A stretch of DNA of 64,000 bases from Geobacter sp. (GCA_003574885.1 PJFC01000001.1:62001-126000), one strand, 5' to 3'; shown: positions 35,386-44,458, counted from the stretch's first letter. The notes: generated by a model not told the origin, from the letters alone. A program made the numbers and translations.

Positions 35386-36602
35386 GCGACTGCCCCCTGC
35401 GCTTTCAGCAGAGCAGAAAGGCGCTCGCGGAACTCGGGATGCCATCCAACCACTAGCTTATCGGCCAGCATGTGCAACGACCCACGAGTAACGAACGGCT
35501 CAGTTACCCGCGGACGAATCTGGACCCTCGTGGGAGCGGCTTGCTCAGCCCACTCGAGCAGTTCACGGGCAAGTCGTTCTTTTGTCTCCTCTGTTGCAGC
35601 CTCGCCACACCTGTCCGTCATGGCTGCAAATGCGAGCTCCCACTCTTCGAGAAGCCTTCGCTCGTACTTTGTGAGCTCTCCCACGAGGAGTAGATCCTCG
35701 CGAATCCAACGGGAACGCTGAACGAACGCACGGTAATAATCGCGTACTGCCGCGAAAATACGTGTCTTTGCTGCCTTCGTCAGCTCAATTTGCCGAACAA
35801 AGGGAGAATCAGCGTGGGCAGCTTGATTCGCCTCGTCCAAGGTAAAATTAAGAAGATCATCATCGATGGGCAAAGACTCCTGCTTGAACTGCTCCCGGAG
35901 GTCAGACATTTGCGACTCGAGCTCGTCAGCGAGAATACGATCGCCTGATGTAGTCAACTGCTGCAACACTCTGCGAAACCACCAACCCTCAAGCCGCACA
36001 AGAAACGATTCCAGATGTTTTCGCTCGACGGCGGAGAACACCACGGTACGTAACTCCTGATCCAGGGCCGTTATGCTGGGTGACGAGTCGATAACAACGA
36101 CATCATTAAGGATGCTTCGCAGTGTGGCAGCTTGTGTCTTCAGGAAAACGGCGTAAGCACTGGCATTCGTCTGATTGGTGGACGACTGGGCTGTCGCTTC
36201 GAGCGCCGCCAAAGCCACTTCCACATCACGACCTGCAGTTCGGAGGTAGGAAGCAGCCGACCCGCTGGGAGATTGTGCAGTGGTGAGTAGGTAGAGAGCT
36301 GTCCCGGCTACGATTTGGCCTGCATGATATGCCTCCAGCCAAATGCGGAGCGTTTTCCAGAGGTCAGGACTAGCGTCGGTTAGCATCGCCTCCCGTTGGC
36401 GGTGATGTTTCGTTTGCAGAAGTTCCTGTGGAGTGCCGCCCAAGGTTTCGAACGTGACATCATCAAGCGTTTCAACCGATACTAGGAAGTCGGCACCAGC
36501 TGGAAGTCGGCGCAGAGACAGAAGCAGAGCGATGCGCACTTGATACAAATACCCCGTGATGCTATCTGCCGCTGTGAATTGACTAGCGCCCGACGTCGTC
36601 AT
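35382..36602 (-). CDS. ABC-3C effector with Cap4-like nuclease N-terminus
   Basis: Protein of 406 residues. The first about 180 residues resemble a PD-(D/E)xK nuclease of the Cap4/dsDNA-endonuclease type: GYLYQVRIALLLSL, then VETLDDVTFE with the acidic residues near 44-48, then LLQTKHH near residue 62 giving the QxK catalytic pair. The remainder is helical and carries the ABC-3C C-terminal region (DLLNFTLDEANQAAH; LVVGWHPEF near the end). It overlaps hsdS and the middle component by 4 bp each. Nuclease activity is inferred from the motif set; no substrate is known. Confidence 0.78.
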   Translation of the reverse strand: MTTSGASQFTAADSITGYLYQVRIALLLSLRRLPAGADFLVSVETLDDVTFETLGGTPQELLQTKHHRQREAMLTDASPDLWKTLRIWLEAYHAGQIVAGTALYLLTTAQSPSGSAASYLRTAGRDVEVALAALEATAQSSTNQTNASAYAVFLKTQAATLRSILNDVVVIDSSPSITALDQELRTVVFSAVERKHLESFLVRLEGWWFRRVLQQLTTSGDRILADELESQMSDLREQFKQESLPIDDDLLNFTLDEANQAAHADSPFVRQIELTKAAKTRIFAAVRDYYRAFVQRSRWIREDLLLVGELTKYERRLLEEWELAFAAMTDRCGEAATEETKERLARELLEWAEQAAPTRVQIRPRVTEPFVTRGSLHMLADKLVVGWHPEFRERLSALLKAQGAVA

Positions 36603-37909
36603 GGAACTGACTCCAGAAGCTTCTTAGCGCTTTTCACCCGTAGTTCACCGGAAAGAAGCTTGGTAAGCAGGGCATCGCGCAGGTTGGCAAGGGCCAACGC
36701 CTGTCGTTCGCTCTTAAGAAGTCTAGTGTAAATCGGCTGAATGATTTTGCCTGCAGCAACGAGTATTTCAACAGGCGGGAGAGCAACATCGGGCTGCGAT
36801 AAATGCTCACGCTTGATGTGGCCCATTGTTGTTGCCTTGTCGGCAGCCACACCTTGAAAGAATGCCATAGCTTCCCTCAGGTGCTGGTGTACGAACCATA
36901 GAGGATATTCGTCGCATACCACCTTGAAGATGTGCTGGTTCACCAAAGCTTCGTCCCGATGCCACCGATAGACGTCGAGTGAACCAGACCATGAGAACAG
37001 CAAGTCACCAGGAAATGCTGTATTTTCCGGTCCTGACTCGATTTCGTTGTAGATGGTCGAACTCCCAGGCCCAGAGTTTAGTTCTGCTATCCTTATAACC
37101 ATTCGACCTGAGCCTGTTGCATTCTTTGTGAAGTTTCTTCCGTTGACGTAGCGGGCGATATCAGCCGTGCTGCCCTTTCTCCACCCCGCCGGAACCGGCC
37201 CCATCTCGGTATCCTGGAAATGCTCCGGGAACAGGGCAGTTGTGGCATCGTCCATGCCAGCGGGCTTGCGGCCGTCGCGCTTGGCGCTGACCGGTTCGAA
37301 GTCCACAAACCACGCCCGGAAGATGGCCTGCGCCATTGCCTCCAGCGTGCGGTTCATTCGGCGGTTAAGCTCGACCTTGTCGTCCAGCACGCCGAGGATG
37401 CGGGCGATGGCGCGTTGTTCGTCAATGGGGGGAAGGGTAAAACGGAACGCCTCGATCCGGGTCGGCGCCGTGTGAACTATTTTCGTCCCCGATGAAGAGG
37501 CCACCAATTCCTGATTGAACTCTTTCCCGAGAAACACCCAGTAAAGGAAATCGTCACATACCAAGTCAGGTCGAGTCACCACCACTTTGCCCATTCGTTG
37601 GTTATGGAGATACTGTCGCCCATCGTCAGGCACGCGGCCGGGTATGCCAAGGATCTCTCCTCCCGGCGTCTGGCAAGTCATGACCAGCAATGTGTCGCCG
37701 GGCAACAACTTGTACTCCTTTGGATAATCGCCCTCATATCCTTTGAGTTGAGTGCTTTCGAACCGAAAACCACCAGAGTATTGGAAGTTGCCGATGCTTA
37801 CCACTATCGGCAGGCCAGGACTCCACTCGCGAAAGCACTCACTCTTGAAGGGCCAGCCATGCTTTATCCGCATCACGTCGCCGAGGCGTATTTCCTGCCA
37901 CTCAGTCAT
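36599..37909 (-). CDS. hsdS: Type I restriction-modification specificity subunit HsdS
   Basis: Protein of 436 residues that determines the target DNA sequence for HsdM and HsdR. It has two target-recognition domains. The first starts at residue 1 (WQEIRLGDVMRIKHGWPFKS) and ends in the conserved helix LPPIDEQRAIARILGVLDDK near residue 165. The second starts around residue 240 and ends KSERQALALANLRDALLTKL near the C-terminus. It follows the coiled-coil membrane protein gene by 11 bp and overlaps the effector gene by 4 bp, placing the ABC-3C genes between hsdS and hsdR. Confidence 0.95.
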   Translation of the reverse strand: MTEWQEIRLGDVMRIKHGWPFKSECFREWSPGLPIVVSIGNFQYSGGFRFESTQLKGYEGDYPKEYKLLPGDTLLVMTCQTPGGEILGIPGRVPDDGRQYLHNQRMGKVVVTRPDLVCDDFLYWVFLGKEFNQELVASSSGTKIVHTAPTRIEAFRFTLPPIDEQRAIARILGVLDDKVELNRRMNRTLEAMAQAIFRAWFVDFEPVSAKRDGRKPAGMDDATTALFPEHFQDTEMGPVPAGWRKGSTADIARYVNGRNFTKNATGSGRMVIRIAELNSGPGSSTIYNEIESGPENTAFPGDLLFSWSGSLDVYRWHRDEALVNQHIFKVVCDEYPLWFVHQHLREAMAFFQGVAADKATTMGHIKREHLSQPDVALPPVEILVAAGKIIQPIYTRLLKSERQALALANLRDALLTKLLSGELRVKSAKKLLESVP

Positions 37910-37920
37910 AGCTGCCCTTA

Positions 37921-39225
37921 TTATTTCACGGCCTTAATGATTTCCGTCAGCAACGAGCGAAACTCCTTGGATTCTTTCGACTGCAACAGCACATCGACGA
38001 GCGTTGCAGGACTCTTTGCGTCGGGAATCCCGTGTGCTCCGTCGCCATGACCAAAAGACCTCTCACCAATGGTAATACGGAACTCTTCTCGCTTTTCCTT
38101 TGGCAAAGGTGCTATGAAAGGTCCGATTGCTTCCAACTCCAAGGCCAGCCGCCGGTTCTGTCTCTCGACCTTTTGGTACTTGTCTGCCTGGCTGGCGGCA
38201 TAGGCTGCGAGAATGCCAAACGTCAAGGAAATGAACACTCTTCCTGCAAAGCTGCTCCATGAGAAGCCACCGCTGACAACAGGCAAAAATGCCACAATCG
38301 CGATCACTATCAAGCCTACCATTGCGGCGACAGTAACCCTTTGCCAAATCCTGACGGCACCTTTCGCCTCGTTCGCTGTGTTGAGATATCCTGATGTCAC
38401 CCCAAGGTTGCCAATCACGCCAACGAGTTCTTCAATTTCTTTCTTCCGCTCGAGCATCTCTTCGCGGAGCTTCGTTGATTCATCAACGAATTGCTTCTTG
38501 AGGGTTTCTAGCTCGCTTTGATGAAGACGGGCAATGTCTTCTCGTTGCTTTGTGAAGTCGGTGTTTTGTGCCCCCAGCTTCTGAGTAAAATCGGTAAATA
38601 GAGTGCTGGAACGATCCTGTTGCTCTTTCTGAGCGGCAGCAAAATCGCGGGTTCGCGACTCTTGAGCCGTTGAGAATTGTGTCTGAAAATCTGAGCTAAG
38701 GGTTGAAAGTTTTGACTTTTCAGCTGTCATTCCCTCTGACAGCTCGTCGAGGCGCCTTGCTAAAGAAACAATATCAGTGGAGAGCTTCGACGCTCCGGCT
38801 GTAACCTCTGTTAGCGCTTTATCAAGACCACGCCGGTATGTTTCGGCGGCTTCTCTTGCGGCCAGGAAGTCCTCTGTGGTCAATGGGACGTTAAGCTGGG
38901 ACAGGTAGGTAAGAGCCGAATCTGCCTGTGCGTTAGCATTTGTTATATGGCCAGCATTACCATTTGCGATGAAGTTTTGAACTTCTTGCAGCGCTGCTTG
39001 AAGGGCATTATTCAAGCTGTCGAGCGACCCTGTCTGGATAAGGAAAGGGTCAGCACCTGCAAGCCGTCGCCCGGTGAAAGCGAGAACTGACTTAAGCCGA
39101 GACAACGCTTCTGTCGACTGAGCGTCTACCCCTTCTCTCGCAAGCGCATTATCGATAGCAGGCCCGAGATTCTCCAGAATTTGCCATATTGGGTGGCCTT
39201 GAATCCGTTCAGTTATTTGAGCCAT
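37921..39225 (-). CDS. Membrane-anchored coiled-coil protein within the restriction operon
   Basis: Protein of 434 residues not assigned to a family by me. Residues 1-130 are helical and soluble. Residues 135-275 form a long coiled coil rich in Gln, Glu and Lys (TKQREDIARLHQSELETLKK). Two membrane helices follow at about 297-316 (VTVAAMVGLIVIAIVAFLPV) and 326-345, with a short loop. The C-terminal 85 residues are soluble (PFIAPLPKEKREEFRITIGE). The topology predicts both ends in the cytoplasm. It lies between fic and hsdS, 36 bp after fic and 11 bp before hsdS, so it is co-transcribed with the defence genes. A membrane-tethering or sensing role is only a guess. Confidence 0.7.
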   Translation of the reverse strand: MAQITERIQGHPIWQILENLGPAIDNALAREGVDAQSTEALSRLKSVLAFTGRRLAGADPFLIQTGSLDSLNNALQAALQEVQNFIANGNAGHITNANAQADSALTYLSQLNVPLTTEDFLAAREAAETYRRGLDKALTEVTAGASKLSTDIVSLARRLDELSEGMTAEKSKLSTLSSDFQTQFSTAQESRTRDFAAAQKEQQDRSSTLFTDFTQKLGAQNTDFTKQREDIARLHQSELETLKKQFVDESTKLREEMLERKKEIEELVGVIGNLGVTSGYLNTANEAKGAVRIWQRVTVAAMVGLIVIAIVAFLPVVSGGFSWSSFAGRVFISLTFGILAAYAASQADKYQKVERQNRRLALELEAIGPFIAPLPKEKREEFRITIGERSFGHGDGAHGIPDAKSPATLVDVLLQSKESKEFRSLLTEIIKAVK

Positions 39226-39261
39226 TTCTGCCTCCTCCCATCACACAGAACCGTTTGCAAG

Positions 39262-40479
39262 CTATTTCATCTGCTCCGGATACAGGTCTGGGAACAAGTA
39301 TCCCGCCACAAAGGTCGGAAAGGCCAGTCTGACCGGCCCCTTCGGCATATCTGAAACCAGCAGCCCTTCATCCAGCAACTGCCCCAAAACCATTCGGCCG
39401 GTCCGTTCCGCCATGCCCGAAACCCGAATCATGTCCCCACGGGTCACCTCGCCCCGCAGCAAGGCCTCTTGCAGCATATAGGCCGCCTCCGGCTTGAGGG
39501 TCGGCTGATCCGGCTTCGGCGCTGGCGCGACTTTGGCCCCACGCAGTTGAACATACCCCCGTATCCGGTTGAGGAGGACATCCAGCCTCAGCAGACCGTT
39601 CATGTAGTCGATCTGGTCAAGACAGACCTCGAGGAAGAACCGGCAGAACTTCACCAGCCCCTCGTTGGAGAGGTCCCCCCGGCCGTCGAAATCGTTGCGC
39701 CGCGGTGCGTCGCCTTGCGTCAGGGCCACCATGTAGTCGTCGCGGCGTCGGGCCAGGCCACGGCTTACATTCCAGAGTCCGTACCCGAGGAGCGGCAATT
39801 TGCGGAAGCAGGCGTCTGTGTAGAGTCTCGTCACCCGGCCATTGCCGTCGAGGAAGGGGTGAATCCACATGAGGCGATGGTGGGAGGCGGCAGCGGCAAT
39901 GATGGGCGTGACACCGTGGTGGTCGTCGCTCCGGTAGAACCCTGCAAAGCGCTCGAAAAAAGCCGGCAGCGCGTCGGCGAGCGGTCCGATGTGGCGGCCG
40001 ACCTGAATCTCCCGCTGCCGTGGCTCCCCGCCGACCACTTCCAGCACCTCGCCGCTCTGCTCATCCTTCACCCGTCGCAGTTCGGGGGGAAGTTGGTCGT
40101 AGAAGGTCTTGTGCACCCAGCAGAGAAAGTCGGCGCCCGCCACGTTCAGGTCGGGTTCCCGCTGGAGACGCTCCTCGATCCGGCGCTGGCAGTCGATGTG
40201 GGCGAGGCTTTCCTGCTGCAGGTCGCGCTTTGCGGGGTCAGCGGCGTAGTCGTGGCGCATGGCCCGCTCGATGTCAACGGGGTTGGTGCTGTGTCCCTCA
40301 ATGAGGTTCGAGTAGTAGCTGTTGATGAGCCGCAAGAGCTCGACGACAGGGCGCTGGCTTATGGGATGCAACTGGCCGCCGAGGGCTGCGGAGCGGCCGA
40401 CGGTCTCCCGGGCCATGTCCTCAAGGCCGAAGTCTCCGGTGGGGAGCAGAGGCTCCATATGGGATATCTTATTGTACAT
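39262..40479 (-). CDS. Fic-domain AMP-transferase-like protein
   Basis: Protein of 405 residues with the Fic active-site motif HPFLDGNGRVTR at residues 207-218 (catalytic His 207). An N-terminal inhibitory helix SNLIEG lies at residues 57-62, the class II layout in which a Glu blocks the ATP site. The C-terminal part contains a winged-helix-like segment (LLRGEVTRGDMIRVSGMAER) used by many Fic proteins for DNA binding. AMPylation is the family activity; the target is unknown. It sits 101 bp after hsdM and 36 bp before the coiled-coil gene in the restriction operon. Fic proteins are often found in such loci, but their role there is unsettled. Confidence 0.9.
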   Translation of the reverse strand: MYNKISHMEPLLPTGDFGLEDMARETVGRSAALGGQLHPISQRPVVELLRLINSYYSNLIEGHSTNPVDIERAMRHDYAADPAKRDLQQESLAHIDCQRRIEERLQREPDLNVAGADFLCWVHKTFYDQLPPELRRVKDEQSGEVLEVVGGEPRQREIQVGRHIGPLADALPAFFERFAGFYRSDDHHGVTPIIAAAASHHRLMWIHPFLDGNGRVTRLYTDACFRKLPLLGYGLWNVSRGLARRRDDYMVALTQGDAPRRNDFDGRGDLSNEGLVKFCRFFLEVCLDQIDYMNGLLRLDVLLNRIRGYVQLRGAKVAPAPKPDQPTLKPEAAYMLQEALLRGEVTRGDMIRVSGMAERTGRMVLGQLLDEGLLVSDMPKGPVRLAFPTFVAGYLFPDLYPEQMK

Positions 40480-40580
40480 ATTGCCGATGTTAATGCATAA
40501 TTAATGTGATGCATAACTCTTTATCACAAAAGACAATAACTGTCAAAATAATGTAACTTAACAGGCATAAATGCCGATTA

Positions 40581-42230
40581 TCATGCCGATTGTTTTGCCG
40601 GCAATGTCCAGAGTCCAATTTCCTCCAGGTTCGCCCTGATCTCCTTGTCCAACCGCTCCGACTCGGTCATCTGTTCCGCCAGGTGGCCGACCAGCCGCGC
40701 CATCTTTTCATCGAACGCCTCGTCGTCCTCTTCCGCCTCTTCCGCCCCCACGTAGCGCCCCGGTGTCAGGGCATACTTATGCTCGCGCACTTCGTCCAGA
40801 GTTGCCACCCGGCAGAAGCCCGGTATTTCGGCTGGGATGACGGTGCGCCGGTACTCGCGATAGACGGCGGCGATCCGCTCCACTTCCTCGGCGGAGAGCT
40901 GCTTCTGCTTGCGGGAACCGGGGATGAGGGCGCCGAGCTTGCGAGCGTCGATGAAGAGGATTTCGCCGATGCGCTTGCGGAAGCCGCCGCCACCGTTTCG
41001 GCTTTTGGAGAGGAACCAGAGGGCGCAGGGGATCTGGGTATTGGCGAACAACTGGCCTGAGAGCTGGACGATGCAGTCGACGTAGTTTTGCTCCACCAAG
41101 GTCTTTCGCACCTCCAGCCGGGCAGTCTCGCTATTGGACAATTCGCCTGTGGCCATGACGAATCCGGCAGTGCCCCCGTCCTTTAGGTGGTAGAGGAAGT
41201 GCATGATCCACATGGTGTTGGCGTTGCGGGGTGACAAGGCCATTGGCAAACGTCTGCCAGCTTCATCCCGCATATCGGATATGCGGATTCTGGGGTCATC
41301 AACAGGAATGTTATGCGCACCCCATCCGTCATCCGACTTCGAGCCATCGTTGAAGGGAGGATTGGCAATGATGTAGTCGGCCTTGACGGTGGCGTGCTGG
41401 TCGTTGTTGTAGGAGCTGCCCAGCTTGATGTTGCCGTCGATGCCGTGGATGAAGAGGTTCATCCGGCAGAGCCGGTAGGTAAAGTCCTTTGCCTCCTGGC
41501 CCACGAAGGAGAGTTTTTGGCTGTGTCGGGTGAACAGGTCGGACTGGACAAACATTCCCCCCGAGCCGCTACAAGGGTCGAAGACAACACCTTCTTGGGG
41601 CTCCAGCATGGCAACAAGAGTCCGCACAATGCTGGACGGCGTGAAGTACTCGCCGCCCCGCTTCCCCTCGGAGGAGGCGAACTCGCCGATGAAGTACTCA
41701 TAGACCCGGCCGATGAGGTCCTCCCCGCCGTGGTCCTGGCGGAAGATGTCCTTGGAGAAGAGATTGATGAGTCCGGTGACGTTCTCCCGCCCCAGGTTCG
41801 AGCCTGCGTAGATGCGGGGCAGGAGCCCACGCAGTTTGTCCGGGTAGGTCTTCTCCAGCAGTTCCAGGATGTTGTCGAGACGCACCTTGATGTCGTCGGC
41901 CTGGGCCTGTTTGCGGATATTGTCCCAGCGGGCCTCTTCCGGAACAATGAAGGCGCCGGCAGCGCGGTACTCGTCCGGGTCGTTGATGGCTTTATTATCG
42001 CCGTAATACTCACTCGCTGGTTCAGCCACCATGGTTTCCAACTCCGCCCGGCGTCGTTCATAGCGGAGTGACAAGAAGCGGAGGAAGATGATCGGCAGGA
42101 CGTACCGTTTGTAATCAGCCGGCTCGATGGAGCCGCGCAGATTGACGGCCGCCTGCCAGAGTTCCTTGGTCAGATCCATGATGCCATTGCCATTGGCAGC
42201 AGTCTTTGTTTTCTTCGGTCCACGGGCCAT
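40581..42230 (-). CDS. hsdM: Type I restriction-modification methyltransferase HsdM
   Basis: N6-adenine methyltransferase subunit, first gene of the operon. It is 549 residues, with an N-terminal helical HsdM domain (WQAAVNLRGSIEPADYKRYV) and the Rossmann fold with motif I DPCSGSGGMF at residues 218-227, and the catalytic motif IV NPPF at residues 290-293. The ATG has AGAGGAAA upstream. The C-terminal LDKEIRANLEEIGL helix contacts HsdS in the family. Modification by HsdM protects host DNA; restriction requires hsdR, eight genes downstream in the operon. Confidence 0.96.
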   Translation of the reverse strand: MARGPKKTKTAANGNGIMDLTKELWQAAVNLRGSIEPADYKRYVLPIIFLRFLSLRYERRRAELETMVAEPASEYYGDNKAINDPDEYRAAGAFIVPEEARWDNIRKQAQADDIKVRLDNILELLEKTYPDKLRGLLPRIYAGSNLGRENVTGLINLFSKDIFRQDHGGEDLIGRVYEYFIGEFASSEGKRGGEYFTPSSIVRTLVAMLEPQEGVVFDPCSGSGGMFVQSDLFTRHSQKLSFVGQEAKDFTYRLCRMNLFIHGIDGNIKLGSSYNNDQHATVKADYIIANPPFNDGSKSDDGWGAHNIPVDDPRIRISDMRDEAGRRLPMALSPRNANTMWIMHFLYHLKDGGTAGFVMATGELSNSETARLEVRKTLVEQNYVDCIVQLSGQLFANTQIPCALWFLSKSRNGGGGFRKRIGEILFIDARKLGALIPGSRKQKQLSAEEVERIAAVYREYRRTVIPAEIPGFCRVATLDEVREHKYALTPGRYVGAEEAEEDDEAFDEKMARLVGHLAEQMTESERLDKEIRANLEEIGLWTLPAKQSA

Positions 42231-42657
42231 TTATTTCCTCTTTCAGTGTAAACAGCTTGCAGGGCAACCGATTCCGGCGACCACTGCAACAAGACCCTCC
42301 TCTTTTACCAAAAAACCTTAGCCAATACTATAAAAACCCAAAAAATGGCCCGGTAAATCCCAAGACACAATTATTTCCTACTAAGAAATCCACCTTCCTG
42401 GCGGGGTAACAGATCTAACCCCCAAAAAAACGCCCCTGATTCATATCAACACCTTATGAGATAGTGTTAATGTCAACCATATTAATCCTCTAATAAAGCT
42501 TGCCGTACCAATAGGGAAAATCGGCGTAAATCGGGCTTGGAGGCTGGTCTGGCGGATTTGACTCAGAGCCAGGCGGTGTGCTCTAATCAAATAAAGCGAA
42601 CAACGCCGGCGGAGGATTCGCGCACCGAAGCACGATCTACCGAAAGGACACCACCCG
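42231..42657. promoter_or_regulatory. Control region of the restriction operon
   Basis: About 430 bp with no clear gene. On the minus strand a -35-like TTGACA lies at 42471-42476, followed by an imperfect inverted repeat AACAC...GTGTT (42448-42468), which is a possible operator; the -10 element is not clear. A leftward transcript would have a long leader of about 220 nt. The rest shows no structure I can name. Confidence 0.35.
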
Positions 42658-42837
42658 ATGCTGGATCACCGACAGAGTCGAACCGACAACCAACATGCTG
42701 CGTGTTCAACTCCAGTGGCACACATGGCAGACCATGTCGAGCTTACACTCCTGGCTGACGACTACGAAGCGGAGCAGAACGTCGCCGGCCTTTTTCTGAC
42801 TCTCAACGACTGGCTCAGCTCGTCCACGACCCACTGA
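42658..42837 (+). CDS. Small hypothetical protein (59 residues)
   Basis: ATG preceded by AAAGGA, open for 59 codons and ending 14 bp before the next gene. It starts MLDHRQSRTDN and its C-terminal half is more protein-like (VELTLLADDYEAEQNVAGLF). No family is recognised. It may be a cofactor of the recombinase that follows, or chance. Confidence 0.35.
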   Translation: MLDHRQSRTDNQHAACSTPVAHMADHVELTLLADDYEAEQNVAGLFLTLNDWLSSSTTH

Positions 42838-42851
42838 CTGAGGAACAGTAC

Positions 42852-44372
42852 ATGGCCCACCCGCGCGGGATACAACCGTTAACAGAAAAAGAGATTGCCA
42901 AGGGAGTAATACTGGTCATCATCTACATCCGCGTTTCGTCGAAGGAACAGGAACAGGGCTACTCCATAGACGCCCAACTGTCAGCCCTCCGCGACTATGC
43001 TGCCAGACATAACATGATCGTCGTGGAAACGATAATCGAAATCGCGTCCGCCCGCCGGCCTGGACGGGACAAATTCGACGATATGGTCGTTTTCTTTAAG
43101 CGGGAAAAGCGGAAGACTGGTAAGCGGTGTGAAACCATTCTGACCGAAAAGACCGACCGCTTGGTCCGAAACCATCAGGACAAGGAAGCCCTTCTCGACC
43201 TCGGGGTAACCATGCATATGGTAAAGGAGCGCCTCGTCGTTAGTAAGCATTCCCGATCAGACGTACTCTACATGTTCGATCAGCACGTTTCCAATGCCTC
43301 ACGCTATAGCCGGAACCTCGGTGAAGAAACGGTCAAGGGGATGCTGCAGAAGGCGGAAGAAGGCATCTATCCGTCAAATGCGCCTTTCGGCTACCAGAAC
43401 ATCACAGAGGCCAGTGGGAGGAAAATCATAGCGCCCGATCCCATGTTCGCACCGATTGTCAAGGAGATGTTCATGGCGTACGCCACAGGCCGACACTCCC
43501 TGCAGTCGATTACCGATATGGCCAACAAACGTATGTCCTCACTTGGGGTGAACAGGCGACTCGTCAAGAGCACGGTGGGAGACATCCTCTCCAACACAAT
43601 CTACTATGGTGAATTTGTCTGGAAGCGTCGTCTCTATAAGGGGATACATCAACCAATTATCGATAAAGAGCTGTTCGAGCAGGCACACGGTACAGTAACA
43701 ACGATAAATGCTCACAAGCGGCAGCAGCAAAAACACAAGTGGCTCTTCCAGGGGCTGCTTAGTTGTGGTCATTGCGGTTGCGCCATGGTGGCTGAACTGA
43801 AAAAAGGGAAATACGTCTACTATCACTGCACGGGCAACAAAGTGAAAAACTGCCCGAATTTTACGAGGTACATTCGCCAGGAGAGGCTGGAGGAACAGTT
43901 TCTCGGTGCCGTCAAGAGGCTCCGTGTCCCTGAAGAATCACTGGGCAAGTTCGTCACCATTGTCCAGAACGCTCAGAACGACGACAGAGTCAAGCTGCAG
44001 AATACCACCATGCTGCTCAGCAATAAGATTGAGACTCTCAAGAGGCGCAGGCAAGAACTGTTAAACCGACTGCTTGACGGGAAGATCGACGAGGAACGTT
44101 ACCAGGAAGTGGAGACCTGCATCATTCAGGAAAGGGAAGAGCTGGAACAGAAGCTCGAGACGCTGGTCCAACGGAACGGCACGTTTGTTGAAAATGCTGA
44201 ACAGCTACAGCGGCTCGTGACAATAATGCCCGCTCTGTACGTTAATCAATCGGACACGGAGAAACGTCGGCTCCTTGCCTTCATGTTCTCCGAATGCAGA
44301 TGGAGTGATGGCCAATTGTCGCCGTCTTACAGGCGCCCCTTCGACGCTCTGGTGACACCGAAAGCAGCCTGA
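42852..44372 (+). CDS. Large serine recombinase
   Basis: Site-specific DNA recombinase (506 residues). The catalytic domain begins VIIYIRVSSKEQEQGYS with the nucleophile Ser about residue 29. A recombinase domain follows (APFGYQNI, ADLSNTIYYGEFVWKRR-like segment near residue 250). The zinc beta-ribbon has CGHCGCAMVAE and YYHCTGN near residue 310. A coiled coil lies at about 390-460. It is of the phiC31/Tn-type used by integrative elements. It is close in sequence to the gene at 45570 and probably served a related element. No catalytic residue is missing. Confidence 0.93.
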   Translation: MAHPRGIQPLTEKEIAKGVILVIIYIRVSSKEQEQGYSIDAQLSALRDYAARHNMIVVETIIEIASARRPGRDKFDDMVVFFKREKRKTGKRCETILTEKTDRLVRNHQDKEALLDLGVTMHMVKERLVVSKHSRSDVLYMFDQHVSNASRYSRNLGEETVKGMLQKAEEGIYPSNAPFGYQNITEASGRKIIAPDPMFAPIVKEMFMAYATGRHSLQSITDMANKRMSSLGVNRRLVKSTVGDILSNTIYYGEFVWKRRLYKGIHQPIIDKELFEQAHGTVTTINAHKRQQQKHKWLFQGLLSCGHCGCAMVAELKKGKYVYYHCTGNKVKNCPNFTRYIRQERLEEQFLGAVKRLRVPEESLGKFVTIVQNAQNDDRVKLQNTTMLLSNKIETLKRRRQELLNRLLDGKIDEERYQEVETCIIQEREELEQKLETLVQRNGTFVENAEQLQRLVTIMPALYVNQSDTEKRRLLAFMFSECRWSDGQLSPSYRRPFDALVTPKAA

Positions 44373-44407
44373 CGCCATGGCCGCCGTCACCACGAAATAA
44401 AAGACAG

Positions 44408-44458
44408 GGTAATGATAATGGTAACGGATAACGGAATAACGATACCAGTATCATTACC
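44408..44458. promoter_or_regulatory. Inverted repeats upstream of the KfrA-like gene (candidate operator)
   Basis: GGTAATGATA (44408-44417) pairs with TATCATTACC (44449-44458), and a smaller palindrome GATACCAGTATC lies inside (44441-44452). KfrA-type proteins bind such operators in front of their own gene. Confidence 0.5.

Noticed and set aside
39469-40500. Plus-strand frame of 343 codons opposite fic
   Set aside because: Shadow of the fic gene; Val/Glu-rich mirror translation without motifs.
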